Shown: one piece after another, positions 50,198 through 60,400 of the stretch
Layout of the letters: each line of letters opens with the position of its first letter
How positions within the stretch are numbered: the first letter of the stretch is position 1
Made by a program: the position numbers and the translations under genes
From: Terriglobales bacterium
GTDB taxonomy: Bacteria; Acidobacteriota; Terriglobia; Terriglobales; Acidobacteriaceae
Assembly (NCBI GenBank): GCA_035543055.1
Contig: DATKKJ010000148.1
Location: 1-64,000, forward strand
Direction: 5' to 3'
Length of the DNA: 64,000 bases
The notes under the pieces: generated by a model
What the model was told of the DNA's origin: nothing
Seen by the model: only the letters and a program-made list of their open reading frames with translations
The model's database searches: none

Positions 50198-51715
50198 TCA
50201 GTTCGCTCCTCCAGCCTTGAATGCCTGCATGCGGCCGCTCTGCAGCAGGAAGGCGGCGCGGGAGCCCACCGGGCCCGTATCCGTGGACTGGAGATAGGCC
50301 AGCACCTCGGCGAACTCCTGCGTGGGCGCGGCGGCCAGCGCATCCAGCAGCACCAGGCGCAGGGGCTGGGATTCGACACTCAACACCGCGTTGGTGGGGA
50401 GCGAGGTCTTGCCGACGACCACCATCTTCTTGCAGGCGGCGGCCGCGATCTCGGCATCGCTTCCACCGCCGGCCATGGCGGCCAGCATGTCGCGGAACAG
50501 GCCGGTCCGCTGGATCTCGTCGGCCACCTGCTCGCTAGCGTATTGGTCCTGGGAACCGACGAATTGCTGGTAAAGGCGGTTGGTGGCGGCGGGCCCCAGG
50601 GCAGCCAGGGCACGCACGGCGGCTTCGCGCACTCGCCAGCGTTGGTCCCCGACGCGCTGCAGCAGGTCGTCGCTCAGTTCGGCGTAATGGCGGTCGGAGC
50701 AGGCGCGCACCGCGTGCAGACGTACGATGTCATTCTCATCGCGCAACAGCTTTCGCAGGGCGTCGGCGGCGGCCCGGTCGCGGAAATGCTTGATCACCGC
50801 CGAACTCCGGGCGCGCACATCGGGCGAAGGGTCACTCGCCAGGTGCTCCAGAAACAAGGTGTACAACTCGGCGGGAAAATCGTTCTTGTTGAGGATGCCC
50901 CGCTTCCCTTCCCGTGCCGTGATCTCGCGGATGGCGTCCACCAGGTTGAAGCGCAGCTGATCGTCGGGGTGGGTGAGGAAGGGGATGAAGCGGTGGAGGT
51001 CGCTTAGCCCGTAACAGACCAGAGCGGACTTGGCCGAACGCGCCGAGACCGATCCCGGCACGCGCAGGGCCTGTCGGAGCTCCTCGACGATCAAGGGGAC
51101 GGCCTCGGCTCTGCGGTTGCGACCCATCGAAGTGACCGCCACCCGCCGGACCTCGACCGCGGGGTCGAGCAGCGCCTCCGCCAGAAAGGGCTGGGCATAC
51201 TCCGGGGCGAGTCGCCCGAGGTGGTCCACGGCGATCATGCGGGTCACGTAAAGGAGCTTCAGACGGCGCACCGGCGCCAGCCACCCGCCGCGCCCGTGGG
51301 CGGCCAGCTCCATTTTTTCTTGCTGCAGGGACCGCAGCACCATGAGGCTTGCCCGCTTGCGGCCGAACGCCTGTGCCGCCCACTGGTCCACATAGCCCAG
51401 CGCAAAGAACAGTTCTGAGACCCGGCGGGCGTTTTCCGGCGTCACCTGGGACAGCAGCATCTGCTGCACGGCGTCGATCTCCGCCTCGGCATCCGCCTCG
51501 CGCAGGACCTCCCGGGCGTGCTCCACGGAGATGTTGTGGGCGATGAACTCGGCGACCGGCACCTGGTAGCGGTCGCGGGCTGCATCCTTGGCCTCGAAAT
51601 AACGCTTCCGGGCGGCGCGGCGATAGAACACGAAGCACAGGAACACGGTGTTCACGGCGATGACCATGACGATCAGCCAGAGAACAAGCACCCCGAGGTC
51701 TTCGATCAGAAACAA
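50198..51715 (-). CDS. HEAT-repeat protein with N-terminal membrane helix
   Basis: A 505-residue protein. A hydrophobic segment at about residues 8-31 (LGVLVLWLIVMVIAVNTVFLC) is followed by basic residues, so the bulk is probably cytoplasmic. HEAT-like helical repeats run through the protein: EALLDPAVEVRRVAVTSMGR, HLASDPSPDVRARSSAVIKH, RVGDQRWRVREAAVRALAAL. The start is a TTG at 51715; no earlier ATG is available. It is the first gene of the six-gene operon and is immediately followed by the GT2 synthase. A scaffold or regulator of the synthase is a reasonable guess, in place of the c-di-GMP-binding subunit of other systems. Confidence 0.87.
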   Translation of the reverse strand: MFLIEDLGVLVLWLIVMVIAVNTVFLCFVFYRRAARKRYFEAKDAARDRYQVPVAEFIAHNISVEHAREVLREADAEAEIDAVQQMLLSQVTPENARRVSELFFALGYVDQWAAQAFGRKRASLMVLRSLQQEKMELAAHGRGGWLAPVRRLKLLYVTRMIAVDHLGRLAPEYAQPFLAEALLDPAVEVRRVAVTSMGRNRRAEAVPLIVEELRQALRVPGSVSARSAKSALVCYGLSDLHRFIPFLTHPDDQLRFNLVDAIREITAREGKRGILNKNDFPAELYTLFLEHLASDPSPDVRARSSAVIKHFRDRAAADALRKLLRDENDIVRLHAVRACSDRHYAELSDDLLQRVGDQRWRVREAAVRALAALGPAATNRLYQQFVGSQDQYASEQVADEIQRTGLFRDMLAAMAGGGSDAEIAAAACKKMVVVGKTSLPTNAVLSVESQPLRLVLLDALAAAPTQEFAEVLAYLQSTDTGPVGSRAAFLLQSGRMQAFKAGGAN

Positions 51716-51999
51716 GGTTCACCGGTCCTGGCGGTCAACCGCCCACATTCGAGATCGCCGATTCTCCTGGCGATTTCAGGTGCCTCTAGGGAGTGCTTGA
51801 TTTCAGGTAATGGATCGCGGCGCCGACGGGCCGTGATTCCTGTCGGGTAGCGCTTCATTGAGGCGTGACCTGAAACCGGAACGACCTAACCAGGTTCCTG
51901 GGAGGCCCTGTTATTCTCAACAAAGCCGCCAGCGGCGTCAAATACTGCGGCTAGAGGCAGGATGGCGGCAGCGGGCGGGTGGGAAGCCCGGGGGGAACT

Positions 52000-52404
52000 T
52001 TACCAGAGAGGATTGCCTTGCTTGTCGCGGAAGGCGAAAGTGTTCTGCCCGCGGACGATCTCCCGCGCCAGGATCGCATCCTCCCCGCCTTCCAGCTTCA
52101 CCTTCGAACCCACGACTTCGATGTGCTGCCCTTTTTCGAAGAGGATGTCGTATTCCTTCATGAATTTCGACGCCGCCACGTGCACCGTGAGCGCGCCGGC
52201 ACCGGTTTTGAGAACCAGGTGATATCCGATGGTCCCGCTGACCGGGCACTCGAATTCCTTCACTTCTTCGATGGTGCCGCTGATCTTGGTCTCGGTGGCG
52301 GGGTCATATTTCACCTTGGGACGCTTTTCCGTCGCCCAAGCGCTGCCCCACAGAACAACAGCCAGTGTGGCGAAGATCACGTAACGCGCCAGTCGCAGCA
52401 TCAT
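52000..52404 (-). CDS. Small exported protein, unknown function
   Basis: A 134-residue protein with a clear signal peptide (LARYVIFATLAVVLWGSAWA), cleaved near residue 25. The mature part is a compact beta-rich domain with KISGTIEEVKEFECP, HLVLKTGAGALTVHVA and GQHIEVVGSKVKLEGGEDAILAREI, a pattern like OB-fold periplasmic proteins. GAGGTGGATG overlaps the start region and gives a good ribosome binding site. It is separated from the HEAT-repeat gene by 284 bases and is transcribed away from the receptor gene. Function unknown; ligand or metal binding is possible. Confidence 0.85.
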   Translation of the reverse strand: MMLRLARYVIFATLAVVLWGSAWATEKRPKVKYDPATETKISGTIEEVKEFECPVSGTIGYHLVLKTGAGALTVHVAASKFMKEYDILFEKGQHIEVVGSKVKLEGGEDAILAREIVRGQNTFAFRDKQGNPLW

Positions 52405-52862
52405 CCACCTCCTCGATCATTGCCCGGGGGATCGCTACTTCTACGATATCCCCCGAAGATGGCCCTCTTCCGTGACGCAAATCACAACCTCAAGCCCGTT
52501 GACTGGCCGGTGACTACTGCGTCTTTTTTGCTGTTTTTTGAGCTGGAGTAGTGGCAAAATTCAGCCTCCCCCAGGGTTAAGGTTTCGGGTTCAGGTGTCG
52601 GCGTGAGCTCGGCACAGATGCTCCCTCTTGACAGCAAAGTCAAGAGTTCCAGGTTCGGAAGCCTTAGAAAGGAAAGAAGGTAGCCTTTTCAGCGGTGAAG
52701 TGGTATTACTTCGACCGCTTAGTAACCACAGTAGTAACGTCAGGCGACACACTGCCCACACCTTACACGGGAGCACCAATGCGTCTGCACAGCCGCTTCG
52801 TTCCCAGGTCGGCCTATGCGCACCGCTACCCATCGCCAGACGCACGCAGGGGAGGAGAGAAC
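52405..52862. other. 458-base intergenic region upstream of the receptor gene
   Basis: It separates the small exported protein (minus) from the Oar-like receptor (plus). TTGACA occurs at 52628-52633, but no -10 element stands at the right distance. The same bases belong to a perfect inverted repeat, CTTGAC and GTCAAG with a six-base spacer at 52627-52644, which looks like an operator. Two T-runs lie at about 52526-52541. GGGGAGGAGAGAAC ends the region and is the receptor's ribosome binding site. I see no credible gene or RNA in it. Confidence 0.55.
52627..52644. promoter_or_regulatory. Short perfect inverted repeat, operator-like
   Basis: CTTGAC-agcaaa-GTCAAG, two six-base arms with a six-base spacer, about 220 bases before the receptor start. 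Symmetry and spacing are those of a site for a dimeric regulator. A chance occurrence in 458 bases is possible, and no second copy was noticed. Confidence 0.3.
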
Positions 52863-55800
52863 ATGAGCTGGAACACACGTCACGCCCTTCTATTGATTCT
52901 GGTCGTCCTAGGCTGCACCGGGTGGATGCTGGGGGCGTCGCAGAACGCCGTCATCTACGGAACCGTGTACAACGTGGCCAGCAATCCGATGCCGGACGTC
53001 ACGGTGGTGCTGGAGAACAAGGCGCTCGGCATCACGCGAACGACGGTCACCGGCTCCGACGGTTCGTACACCTTCACCGAAGTCCCTCCAGCCGACAACT
53101 ACTCGGTGACAGCGAAGCAGGGCGGCAGGACCCTGGACCAGCGCACCGGGGTCACGGTCAACGTGGGCGACGAGCGCGTGATCCTTCCTCCTTTGACGGA
53201 ACAGCCGGTGGTGGCTGCGGGCGCCCCCGGGGGGGCGAAGCCGGCCCCGCAGCCGACCCGCGGCGCTCCCACCGTGCGCAATGAAACCATCACCACCGCC
53301 ATCAGCGGTGTGGTCACCGGCGATCAGCTGCGTGCCCTTCCACTCTACAACCGCAACTTCCTGGTCCTGGGCCTGATCACCCCCAACGTGCACGACGCGG
53401 AACAGGGCTCGCCTCTGACCGGCGCCTCTTTCAGCGTGGCCGGCGGGCGCACGACGGAGAACAACTTCCTCCTCGACGGATCCGACAACCTGGCCAGCAG
53501 CAGCAACCAAGCTATTCCCTTTCAGGTGAACGACTCGATCCAGGAGTTCCGCGTCATCTCAGGAACGGCAAATGCCGAGTACGGCCGCAACCTCTCCGGC
53601 ACGGTGAACGTGGTCACCAAACGTGCGGTCAATTCGTTCCATGGCAGTGCGTATGGATACTTCGCCAATGAGGCGCTGAACGCGGACACTCCCTTATCGG
53701 TTTACAACGGCGGGACCTTCGACCAGGCCGCCGCGTACGCAGGCAGCTCCACCGTTTCGCCCCAAGCCAGCGGCTCGCTGGCGTACTACACGCCGTTCAG
53801 CTATAACCAGTTCGTCGCCAACGCCCAGTCGCAGGGGTTCTGCACTGATTCCATCGGCAGCGGAGCGGCGGGATCCGTCCCCTGCGCCAACGGCGGTATG
53901 GGTCTGAATACGAGGTTCGAACCAGCTGTCATCCTGAAGAACCACAACTCGTTCTCCCAACCGTTCGACTCGAAACAGTTTGGCGCCAGCGGGGGCGGGG
54001 CGCTGGTCAAGGACAAGTTGTTCGTCTTCGGCAGTTACGAAGGGACGCTGATCGAGAACCGCAATCCGGTCCTGGAGCGCGTACCGTCCAGCTTTGATAA
54101 GGCCGACCACGGATACGGATTCGCGTCAGGGTTGGGGACGGCTGATCCGAACTACGCGCTGGCGCAGAACATCCTCAGCCTGTACCCGGCTTCCACGATC
54201 AATCAGTTGGGCTCGGGGGCGGTGCCCGGCGTGCTTGAGTTCTATCAAGGCGAAACGCCGAACTACACGCACGTGCACAACTTCCTGTTCCGCACCGACT
54301 ACGTCAAATCGGAAAAGACCACCGTTTCCCTGCGCTATGTGGCCCAGTTCCTGAAGCAGCTCCACGACGATACGCTGCCCCAAGTGGGCGCCTATCCTGG
54401 CAATGGCGCCTTCCGCGACGCCGTCAACCAGAATGCCAGCCTGGCCCTCAGTCATAGTTTCACGCCAAAGCTCATCAACGAGCTGCGCCTGGGCTACAGC
54501 CGCTTTGACATCGGGGAATCTCCCCAGGACGCCAGTTTTGATGCCACTACCCTTGGATTGCCGAGCAAGCAGATGCCGACCATCCTGCTGAGCGGCATCG
54601 ATACCCAGAGCAGCGGCGCGGCCCCGGGGACACTGGGTGCGTTCGGACCCTGGCTTGACGTCAGCGGTGGTACCGCGACCATGTTCCCCTGGGCCGACGG
54701 GCGCTTCCCGTTTACCCGCCTGGGCGCGCCTCTCGGAGCTCCCGGCGAACGCCGGGATTCCACCTTCTCCGTTTCTGACAGCGTCAGCTGGTCAATCGGC
54801 CGGCATTCCTTCAAGTTCGGCGGGGAGTTCCGCCACCTGGACAACGACTTCTCCAATGGCGCCTTCAACCGCGGATTCATCTATTCGGGCAACATCGGCG
54901 AATTCACCAACGATAGCGAGAGCTGCAATATCGACATTAATTTCTTCGGCGCCTGCTTTGGGAATGCGTTCATGCGTCCCAGCTTCGACTTTGCCCAATC
55001 CAATCCCTGGTACAGCGGGAAGTTCAGTTCGTATGTGATCGCGGGATATGCGCAGGATACCTGGCGCATCCACAAGAACGTGACCTTGAACTACGGACTG
55101 CGGTACGAATACTTCTCTGTTCCTTACGAGATCAACAACAACATCTGGAACTTTGATCCAACGGCGAACGGGCTGGTGCAGCAGAATGGCACCGGCATCG
55201 TCGACGCGTATGGTAACAGCTGCAGCGCGACGAATCCGCTCTGGGGCGTAATCGACCCCTATCTCAATTACCTGTTTGGTGGTCTGCCCGTCGACAACTG
55301 GGCCACGACCGCGCAAGCTCCCTACTCCACGGCGGGATGCGCAGCCGCCGGCAGCGGCGGCTACAACAAGATTGCCGATAGCAACAAGAAGAATTTCGCG
55401 CCTCGTGTGGGCATCGCCTGGAACGTCCGCGGAGACGCCGTGGCCCGCCCCACCGTCGTCCGCGCCGGCTTCGGCATGTTCTACGACCAGACGCCGCTCA
55501 GCTACTTCTCCCAGATGCTGTACAACAAGCCCTTGGGCGCTCCGAATTCCGTGCTCGGTCAACACTTCCTGGGTACCGACCTGGCCGCCTCTGCGATCTG
55601 CGTCGGGAATGGCGGGGGAACGGGAGCATCCCAGTGCGGCCTCGGCAACACCATCATCGATCCCTCCGTGCAGACAAGCGTAGCGCCGGTGAATCCCTTC
55701 AGCTTCCTCCCTCCTCCCGCTGGAGCAACGTGGAGCTTTTACAGCGCGATGACCCAGCCATTCGCGGTTTCCGCGCGTGATACGGCGCATTCTGGCACTC

Positions 55801-57002
55801 CCTGGGCATACCAGGCCAGCTTCACCGTGCAGCAGCAGATCTCGTCCAAGCTGACCACCGAGGTCGGCTACGTGTACACGCACGCCCGCTCGTTGCCGGT
55901 CATCTACGACCAGAACTACGCAAACGAATGGGGCCACGTGCAGTTCCTTGGGACGGGTCCTGCAATCAGCAGTGTGATGCAGGACAACATGTCCCAGGTC
56001 CCCGTGTACACCATGACCAACCGGGGCAAGTCGTCGTACCACGGGCTGATGGCGCGCGCCCGCCTGCTCGGGTGGCACGGGCTGCGCGTGAACGGCACCT
56101 ACTCCTGGTCGAAATCGCTGGACAATTCTTCCACCGGGGTCTTCCCGACGCTGCCCATGTCACCGCGCGGCATGCTGCTGAGCGGGCAGTACTTTGCCAA
56201 CTCCTCCTACCCGGCGGCGGTAATCCTCTTCGGCAACACAGACATCCTCGGGTTCCCACTACCGGGAGCAGCCCAGAGCGCGTCCCTGGTCTTCCCGAAC
56301 CTGGACTTCAGCCCAGGCGCGCTGACCACCACCGGTGCTCGACCGGTACTGGTCACGCCTTATCTGATTCCGCAGGATCCATTCAACTTCCTGGTCAACG
56401 ACTACGGACGGTCGGATTTCGACACCAAGCACCGCTTTACCTTGGACTATGTCTGGGAAACGAAGTCTTCCTCGAAATGGTGGGATGACTGGAGCTTCAG
56501 CGGGATCTTCACCGCGCAATCCGGGCAGCCGTTCAGCATCTTTGGCGGACCGATCGCGGGGGCGATCGACCAGCGCGCCGAGCTCGGCGTGCCGGCCGGT
56601 GACATCGTCATCACTGACAACCCCAATGGCGCAATCGATCCGTCGCAGTTCATTTTCGTCCTGAACAGCACTGTCTGCCCTTCCTTCATTCCCGCGAACA
56701 ACGCATCGACGTTCATGCCGGCGCCCGGCGTAGCTTGCACCGGACGCTCGGGCCGCAACGCGTTCATCGGACCCAAATACATCAATTTGAACGTAGGGAT
56801 CCAGAAGGGCTTCACTATCTTCGGCGAGGGTAAGAAGCTTTATCTCCGCGCCGAACTGTTCAACCTGCTCGATCGCGCCAACTACTACAACCCGATCAGC
56901 TCGATCAGCGACAACGGGGTGTCAGAGAGCGGAGCGTTCGGACAGATCAAGTCGGCGCACGACCCACGGCAGATCCAGTTGGCCGTGCGCTTTAGCTGGT
57001 AA
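52863..57002 (+). CDS. Oar-like TonB-dependent receptor with N-terminal carboxypeptidase-regulatory domain
   Basis: About 1379 residues. The ATG at 52863 is chosen because GGGGAGGAGAGAAC precedes it and a signal peptide follows at once (HALLLILVVLGCTGWMLGAS); a longer frame from 52695 has neither. Residues about 28-105 form the carboxypeptidase-regulatory beta-sandwich (VIYGTVYNVASNPMPDVTVV, GSYTFTEVPPADNYSV). The plug domain follows with SFSVAGGRTTENNFLLDGSDN and VISGTANAEYGRNLSGTVNVV. The rest is a very large barrel with repeated aromatic strands, ending in QLAVRFSW with an aromatic terminus. Such receptors are numerous in Acidobacteria and are thought to import oligosaccharides or other large nutrients. 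No SusD partner is adjacent. Confidence 0.94.
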   Translation: MSWNTRHALLLILVVLGCTGWMLGASQNAVIYGTVYNVASNPMPDVTVVLENKALGITRTTVTGSDGSYTFTEVPPADNYSVTAKQGGRTLDQRTGVTVNVGDERVILPPLTEQPVVAAGAPGGAKPAPQPTRGAPTVRNETITTAISGVVTGDQLRALPLYNRNFLVLGLITPNVHDAEQGSPLTGASFSVAGGRTTENNFLLDGSDNLASSSNQAIPFQVNDSIQEFRVISGTANAEYGRNLSGTVNVVTKRAVNSFHGSAYGYFANEALNADTPLSVYNGGTFDQAAAYAGSSTVSPQASGSLAYYTPFSYNQFVANAQSQGFCTDSIGSGAAGSVPCANGGMGLNTRFEPAVILKNHNSFSQPFDSKQFGASGGGALVKDKLFVFGSYEGTLIENRNPVLERVPSSFDKADHGYGFASGLGTADPNYALAQNILSLYPASTINQLGSGAVPGVLEFYQGETPNYTHVHNFLFRTDYVKSEKTTVSLRYVAQFLKQLHDDTLPQVGAYPGNGAFRDAVNQNASLALSHSFTPKLINELRLGYSRFDIGESPQDASFDATTLGLPSKQMPTILLSGIDTQSSGAAPGTLGAFGPWLDVSGGTATMFPWADGRFPFTRLGAPLGAPGERRDSTFSVSDSVSWSIGRHSFKFGGEFRHLDNDFSNGAFNRGFIYSGNIGEFTNDSESCNIDINFFGACFGNAFMRPSFDFAQSNPWYSGKFSSYVIAGYAQDTWRIHKNVTLNYGLRYEYFSVPYEINNNIWNFDPTANGLVQQNGTGIVDAYGNSCSATNPLWGVIDPYLNYLFGGLPVDNWATTAQAPYSTAGCAAAGSGGYNKIADSNKKNFAPRVGIAWNVRGDAVARPTVVRAGFGMFYDQTPLSYFSQMLYNKPLGAPNSVLGQHFLGTDLAASAICVGNGGGTGASQCGLGNTIIDPSVQTSVAPVNPFSFLPPPAGATWSFYSAMTQPFAVSARDTAHSGTPWAYQASFTVQQQISSKLTTEVGYVYTHARSLPVIYDQNYANEWGHVQFLGTGPAISSVMQDNMSQVPVYTMTNRGKSSYHGLMARARLLGWHGLRVNGTYSWSKSLDNSSTGVFPTLPMSPRGMLLSGQYFANSSYPAAVILFGNTDILGFPLPGAAQSASLVFPNLDFSPGALTTTGARPVLVTPYLIPQDPFNFLVNDYGRSDFDTKHRFTLDYVWETKSSSKWWDDWSFSGIFTAQSGQPFSIFGGPIAGAIDQRAELGVPAGDIVITDNPNGAIDPSQFIFVLNSTVCPSFIPANNASTFMPAPGVACTGRSGRNAFIGPKYINLNVGIQKGFTIFGEGKKLYLRAELFNLLDRANYYNPISSISDNGVSESGAFGQIKSAHDPRQIQLAVRFSW

Positions 57003-57009
57003 GGGACTC

Positions 57010-57075
57010 GGCCCTCCCCCAGGAGGGCCACTTCCCAGCCGCAGCCTCCCGGTTGGATGCTGCGGCTGGGAAGTG
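57010..57075 (+). terminator. Tandem hairpins after the receptor gene, without a T-run
   Basis: The first hairpin is GGCCCTCC/GGAGGGCC (57010-57017 with 57022-57029, loop four bases). The second has 17-base perfect arms at 57029-57045 and 57059-57075 with a 13-base loop. They start eight bases after the stop codon. No run of T follows, so this could be an atypical terminator or a 3' end stabiliser of the receptor mRNA. Confidence 0.6.
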
Positions 57076-57202
57076 ACAAGGGCCCGCAGACGGTCACGCT
57101 GGGCCTCGGCATCGCCGCCGCGGCGACGCGAGCAGGCGATGGCAAGGAAGGTAAGGTTAGGAAGGTTAGGCGGCGACATGGCCTGATGGGCAGGGTCGGC
57201 GC

Positions 57203-57231
57203 TTGACCGTGGTAGGTGACGGGCATACGAT
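57203..57231 (+). promoter_or_regulatory. Sigma-70-type promoter of the VCBS/PKD protein gene
   Basis: TTGACC at 57203-57208 and TACGAT at 57226-57231 are separated by exactly 17 bases. Five of six bases match the -35 consensus and four of six the -10. Transcription would begin near 57238 and give a leader of about 187 bases. Confidence 0.65.
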
Positions 57232-57424
57232 TTTTCCCTCCCTATCACCACATCTCCCCCACTTGCGCCTTTGTCTCCCAGGAGAGGCGCGCTTTGTTGG
57301 CTGCACCAGGGCCGAGTCAAGCAGTCGGGCCATTCGATTTGAGTTTCTTGAGCACTCGCTTCACCGAGGAGCCGTCGTGCGCGAATCGAGAGAAGCTGGA
57401 CCGTTGTCAGGGAGGAATGCCACC

Positions 57425-60400
57425 ATGAGCCGGAGCCGTCTCATCATCACCACAGTTTTCATCCTTCTCATCGGATTCATTGCTGCGGGACCCGCATGGG
57501 CAAGCGTGACGCCAGCGACCGGCTCCCCGCTCGCGGTCGCCGCCAACGCCACGGCCGCTGTGCTGGCCGACATGGACGGCGATGGCAACCTCGACCTGAT
57601 AGTGGCCGAGGCCGCGGCCCACAAGATAGAGGTATTCCAGGGCAACGGCGATGGCACATTCAATACCACGGCCGTCGTCACCATCGATTCATCCGTGCTG
57701 GGAGCTACGGCGACGCCAGTGGCGCTCGCTACCGGGCTGTTGACCGGCGGCACCCTGCCCGACCTCGCGGCATCGGAACCGGACGGCGGAGTGGTCTGGG
57801 TCTTTCAGAACACCTCCAGCGGACCCGGCAATTTCGGTCTCAGCGCCACCAGTGGCTCGCCTTATTCCCTCCCCGGTGCCAACAATAATCCCCGGGGCCT
57901 GGCGATCGCTGACATCGACTGCGACGGAAACAACGACGTGGTGGTGGCGGACGAGGGCCCCGACAATGTCGTGTACCTGCTGGGCGATAGCACTGCCGCG
58001 TTCACCGCAACCATTACCAGCACGGCGCTCACCAACGGTACTAATCCCGTCGCTCTCGTCATCGGCGACTTCGGGTCTGCTCACGGTGGCGGAGCTTGCA
58101 CCAACGACATCGCGGTCGTCCAGAATGCCACCGACAACGTTCACATCATGACCAATACCACCACGACGCCCGGGACAGTCACCTTTGCCGCGGTGGATGT
58201 CTCTACCGGCGCCAGCTCGGGCCCGGTAGCGATTGCGGCGGGCGTCCTCAAAACCGGCCCCGTCGATCTGGCGATCGCCAACGGCGGCAGCAAGACCGTC
58301 GCTGTACTGGTAAACAACGGGTCAGGGACTTTTTCTGCCGCCGCCGGCAGTCCGTTTGCTATTCCCAGTTCTTCGGTTCCGACCGGGATCGGCATCGGCA
58401 AGTTCCTCAATAACGACGCATTCAATGACGTTGCAGTCTCCGCGGCCAACGGCCTCGATCTCTTCGCCAATTCCGGCTCGGGCGGTGTTCTGACCACACC
58501 GGCGACCGTGGTGGCGGCGGGCACCTCGCCCTCCGGTATCGCTACCGGAGACCTGAACGGTGATTCCTTCGCCGACATCGCGATCCCCAACAATGGCAGC
58601 AGCAACGTGAGTATCTTCCTTTACACTCCGTTCTCCAACATCAGCACCATCGCTGTAAGCCCCAATCCAGTGGAAGGCCAAGCCTACGGCGGCCCCACGG
58701 ACCTGCTCAAGTTCAAGTACGACGGGAACCCGCCGGACACCAGCAACTTCACCGGCACCGTTACCTGGAACGACGGCAGCGGTGGCTCGGATAGCGCGTC
58801 GTTCACCGGGCCCGATGTTTCGAATTTCTTCACCGTGCAAGGGCCGACCCATACCTTCCCCGACGAAGGCACCAGCACGCCTACCATTCTGGTCAACAAC
58901 ACTGCGGACTCTCAGTCGGTCACCAAGAATGGGCCGACCATCACGGTGGACGATGCGCCTCTGAGCGACCCGGGGACCACGCTCGATCCCGTCGCCTCGA
59001 GCACGACGGTCCCGTTCAACACGGGCTCGATCGTCGTGGCAAACTTCAAGGATGGGAACCCTGGCGCGCCTACGAGCGATTACGACATTTCGACCAATTG
59101 GGGTGACGGAAACACCGATAATTGTCCGCATCCCTGCGCTAAAGTAGGCGGCGGCGTAGTCGGCCCCGGCGGCATTACCTACAGCGTCACCGACAGCCAC
59201 AACTATACGAGCGCCGGCAACTTCCTGGTCTCGACCCTGATCACCGATATCGGTGGCAGCACCGTCACCATCAACACCCACGTCAACATCAGCACCATGA
59301 CCGTCGCCCCAGTGGCCGTGGCCGGCACGGAAGGCGCCCAGCTCACGAATCCGACCATTCTGGCTACCATCACTACCACCGATCCCACCCCCAATCTGTC
59401 GGCACAGGTGGATTTCAACTGTCCGACGGCTCCGGTGGGCTGCTCGCTGAGCGGGACCAATATCAGTGTCGTGCCCATTACAGTCGACGGCTGCGCTGCC
59501 CAGTTCTGTGTCGTTACTACAGGGACTACGCACACTTATGCCGACGAAGGCTCGTTCAAGGTCTACGTCCAGGTGACAGACACTAAGCCGCCAGGCGATG
59601 GCAGCATCGGCACGACGACCTCCACAGCCACGATCGGCGATGCGCCGCTCAACCAGATCGCAACCGCGGGCCTGAGCAACCAGGAAGGCACCGGACTATT
59701 CAGTAACAAGATCGTTGGGAACTTCCACGACGCCAACACCGCCGCGCCTGCGGGCGATTTCACGGCCACGGTGGATTGGGGCGACGGAACGGCGACCAGT
59801 CCCGGCGACGGGCATCCGGTAGTCATCACGGCGCTCGGTGGCGGCGACTTCAAAATCGAGAGCACCCACACCTACGCCAACACCGAGGAGACCAACTCCT
59901 ACCAGATCAAGTACAGCGTGCAGGACGTGGGCAGCCCCAACCCCGGCGATCCGGGACGCATCGGAAACCCCGAACTCCCAGCGCCGACCCAGAATGGCGC
60001 CCTCGTCACCTTCACCGACGCGCCGCTGAACAATGTGGCGGCTACCGGGCTGAGTAATCCGGAAGGTACTGGAACCTTCAGCAATGTCATTGTCGCGAAG
60101 TTCCACGATGCCTTCCTGCTTGCTCCCGCGGGCGATTTCACGGCCACGGTGGATTGGGGCGACGGAACGGCGACCAGTCCCGGCGACGGCCAAGCGGTGG
60201 TCATCACGGCGCTCGGTGGCGGTGACTTCAAGATCGAGAGCACGCACACCTACGCCAACACCGAAGACACCAACTCGTACCAGATCAAGTACAGCGTGCA
60301 GGACGTGGGCAGCCCCAACCCCGGCGATCCGGGACGCATCGGTAACCCCGAACTTCCGGCGCCGACCCAGAACGGCGCGCTCGTCACCTTCGCCGACGCG

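Larger units (their letters stand above)
57003..57424. other. 422-base intergenic region with hairpins and a promoter
   Basis: Directly after the receptor stop come two perfect hairpins (57010-57029 and 57029-57075). A good promoter lies at 57203-57231. The predicted 5' leader of about 190 bases contains a further hairpin at 57265-57290 (GCGCCT/AGGCGC with an inner CTC/GAG pair). I could not match the leader to a known riboswitch. GGAGG lies nine bases before the ATG at 57425. Confidence 0.7.

Noticed and set aside
48770-51007. Open frame of 745 codons on the plus strand, antisense to the GT2 and HEAT-repeat genes
   Set aside because: Shadow frame opposite a GT2 with all four processive motifs.
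52628-52656. TTGACA as the promoter of the receptor gene
   Set aside because: No -10-like hexamer occurs at 16-18 bases; AGGTTC stands at the 17-base position.
57203-57424. TTG start of the VCBS/PKD gene at 57203
   Set aside because: That TTG is part of the -35 element TTGACC; the ATG at 57425 has a ribosome binding site and a signal peptide.
57238-57424. Riboswitch in the leader of the VCBS/PKD gene
   Set aside because: The leader has a hairpin, but I found no match to the conserved cores of the c-di-GMP or other riboswitches I know.
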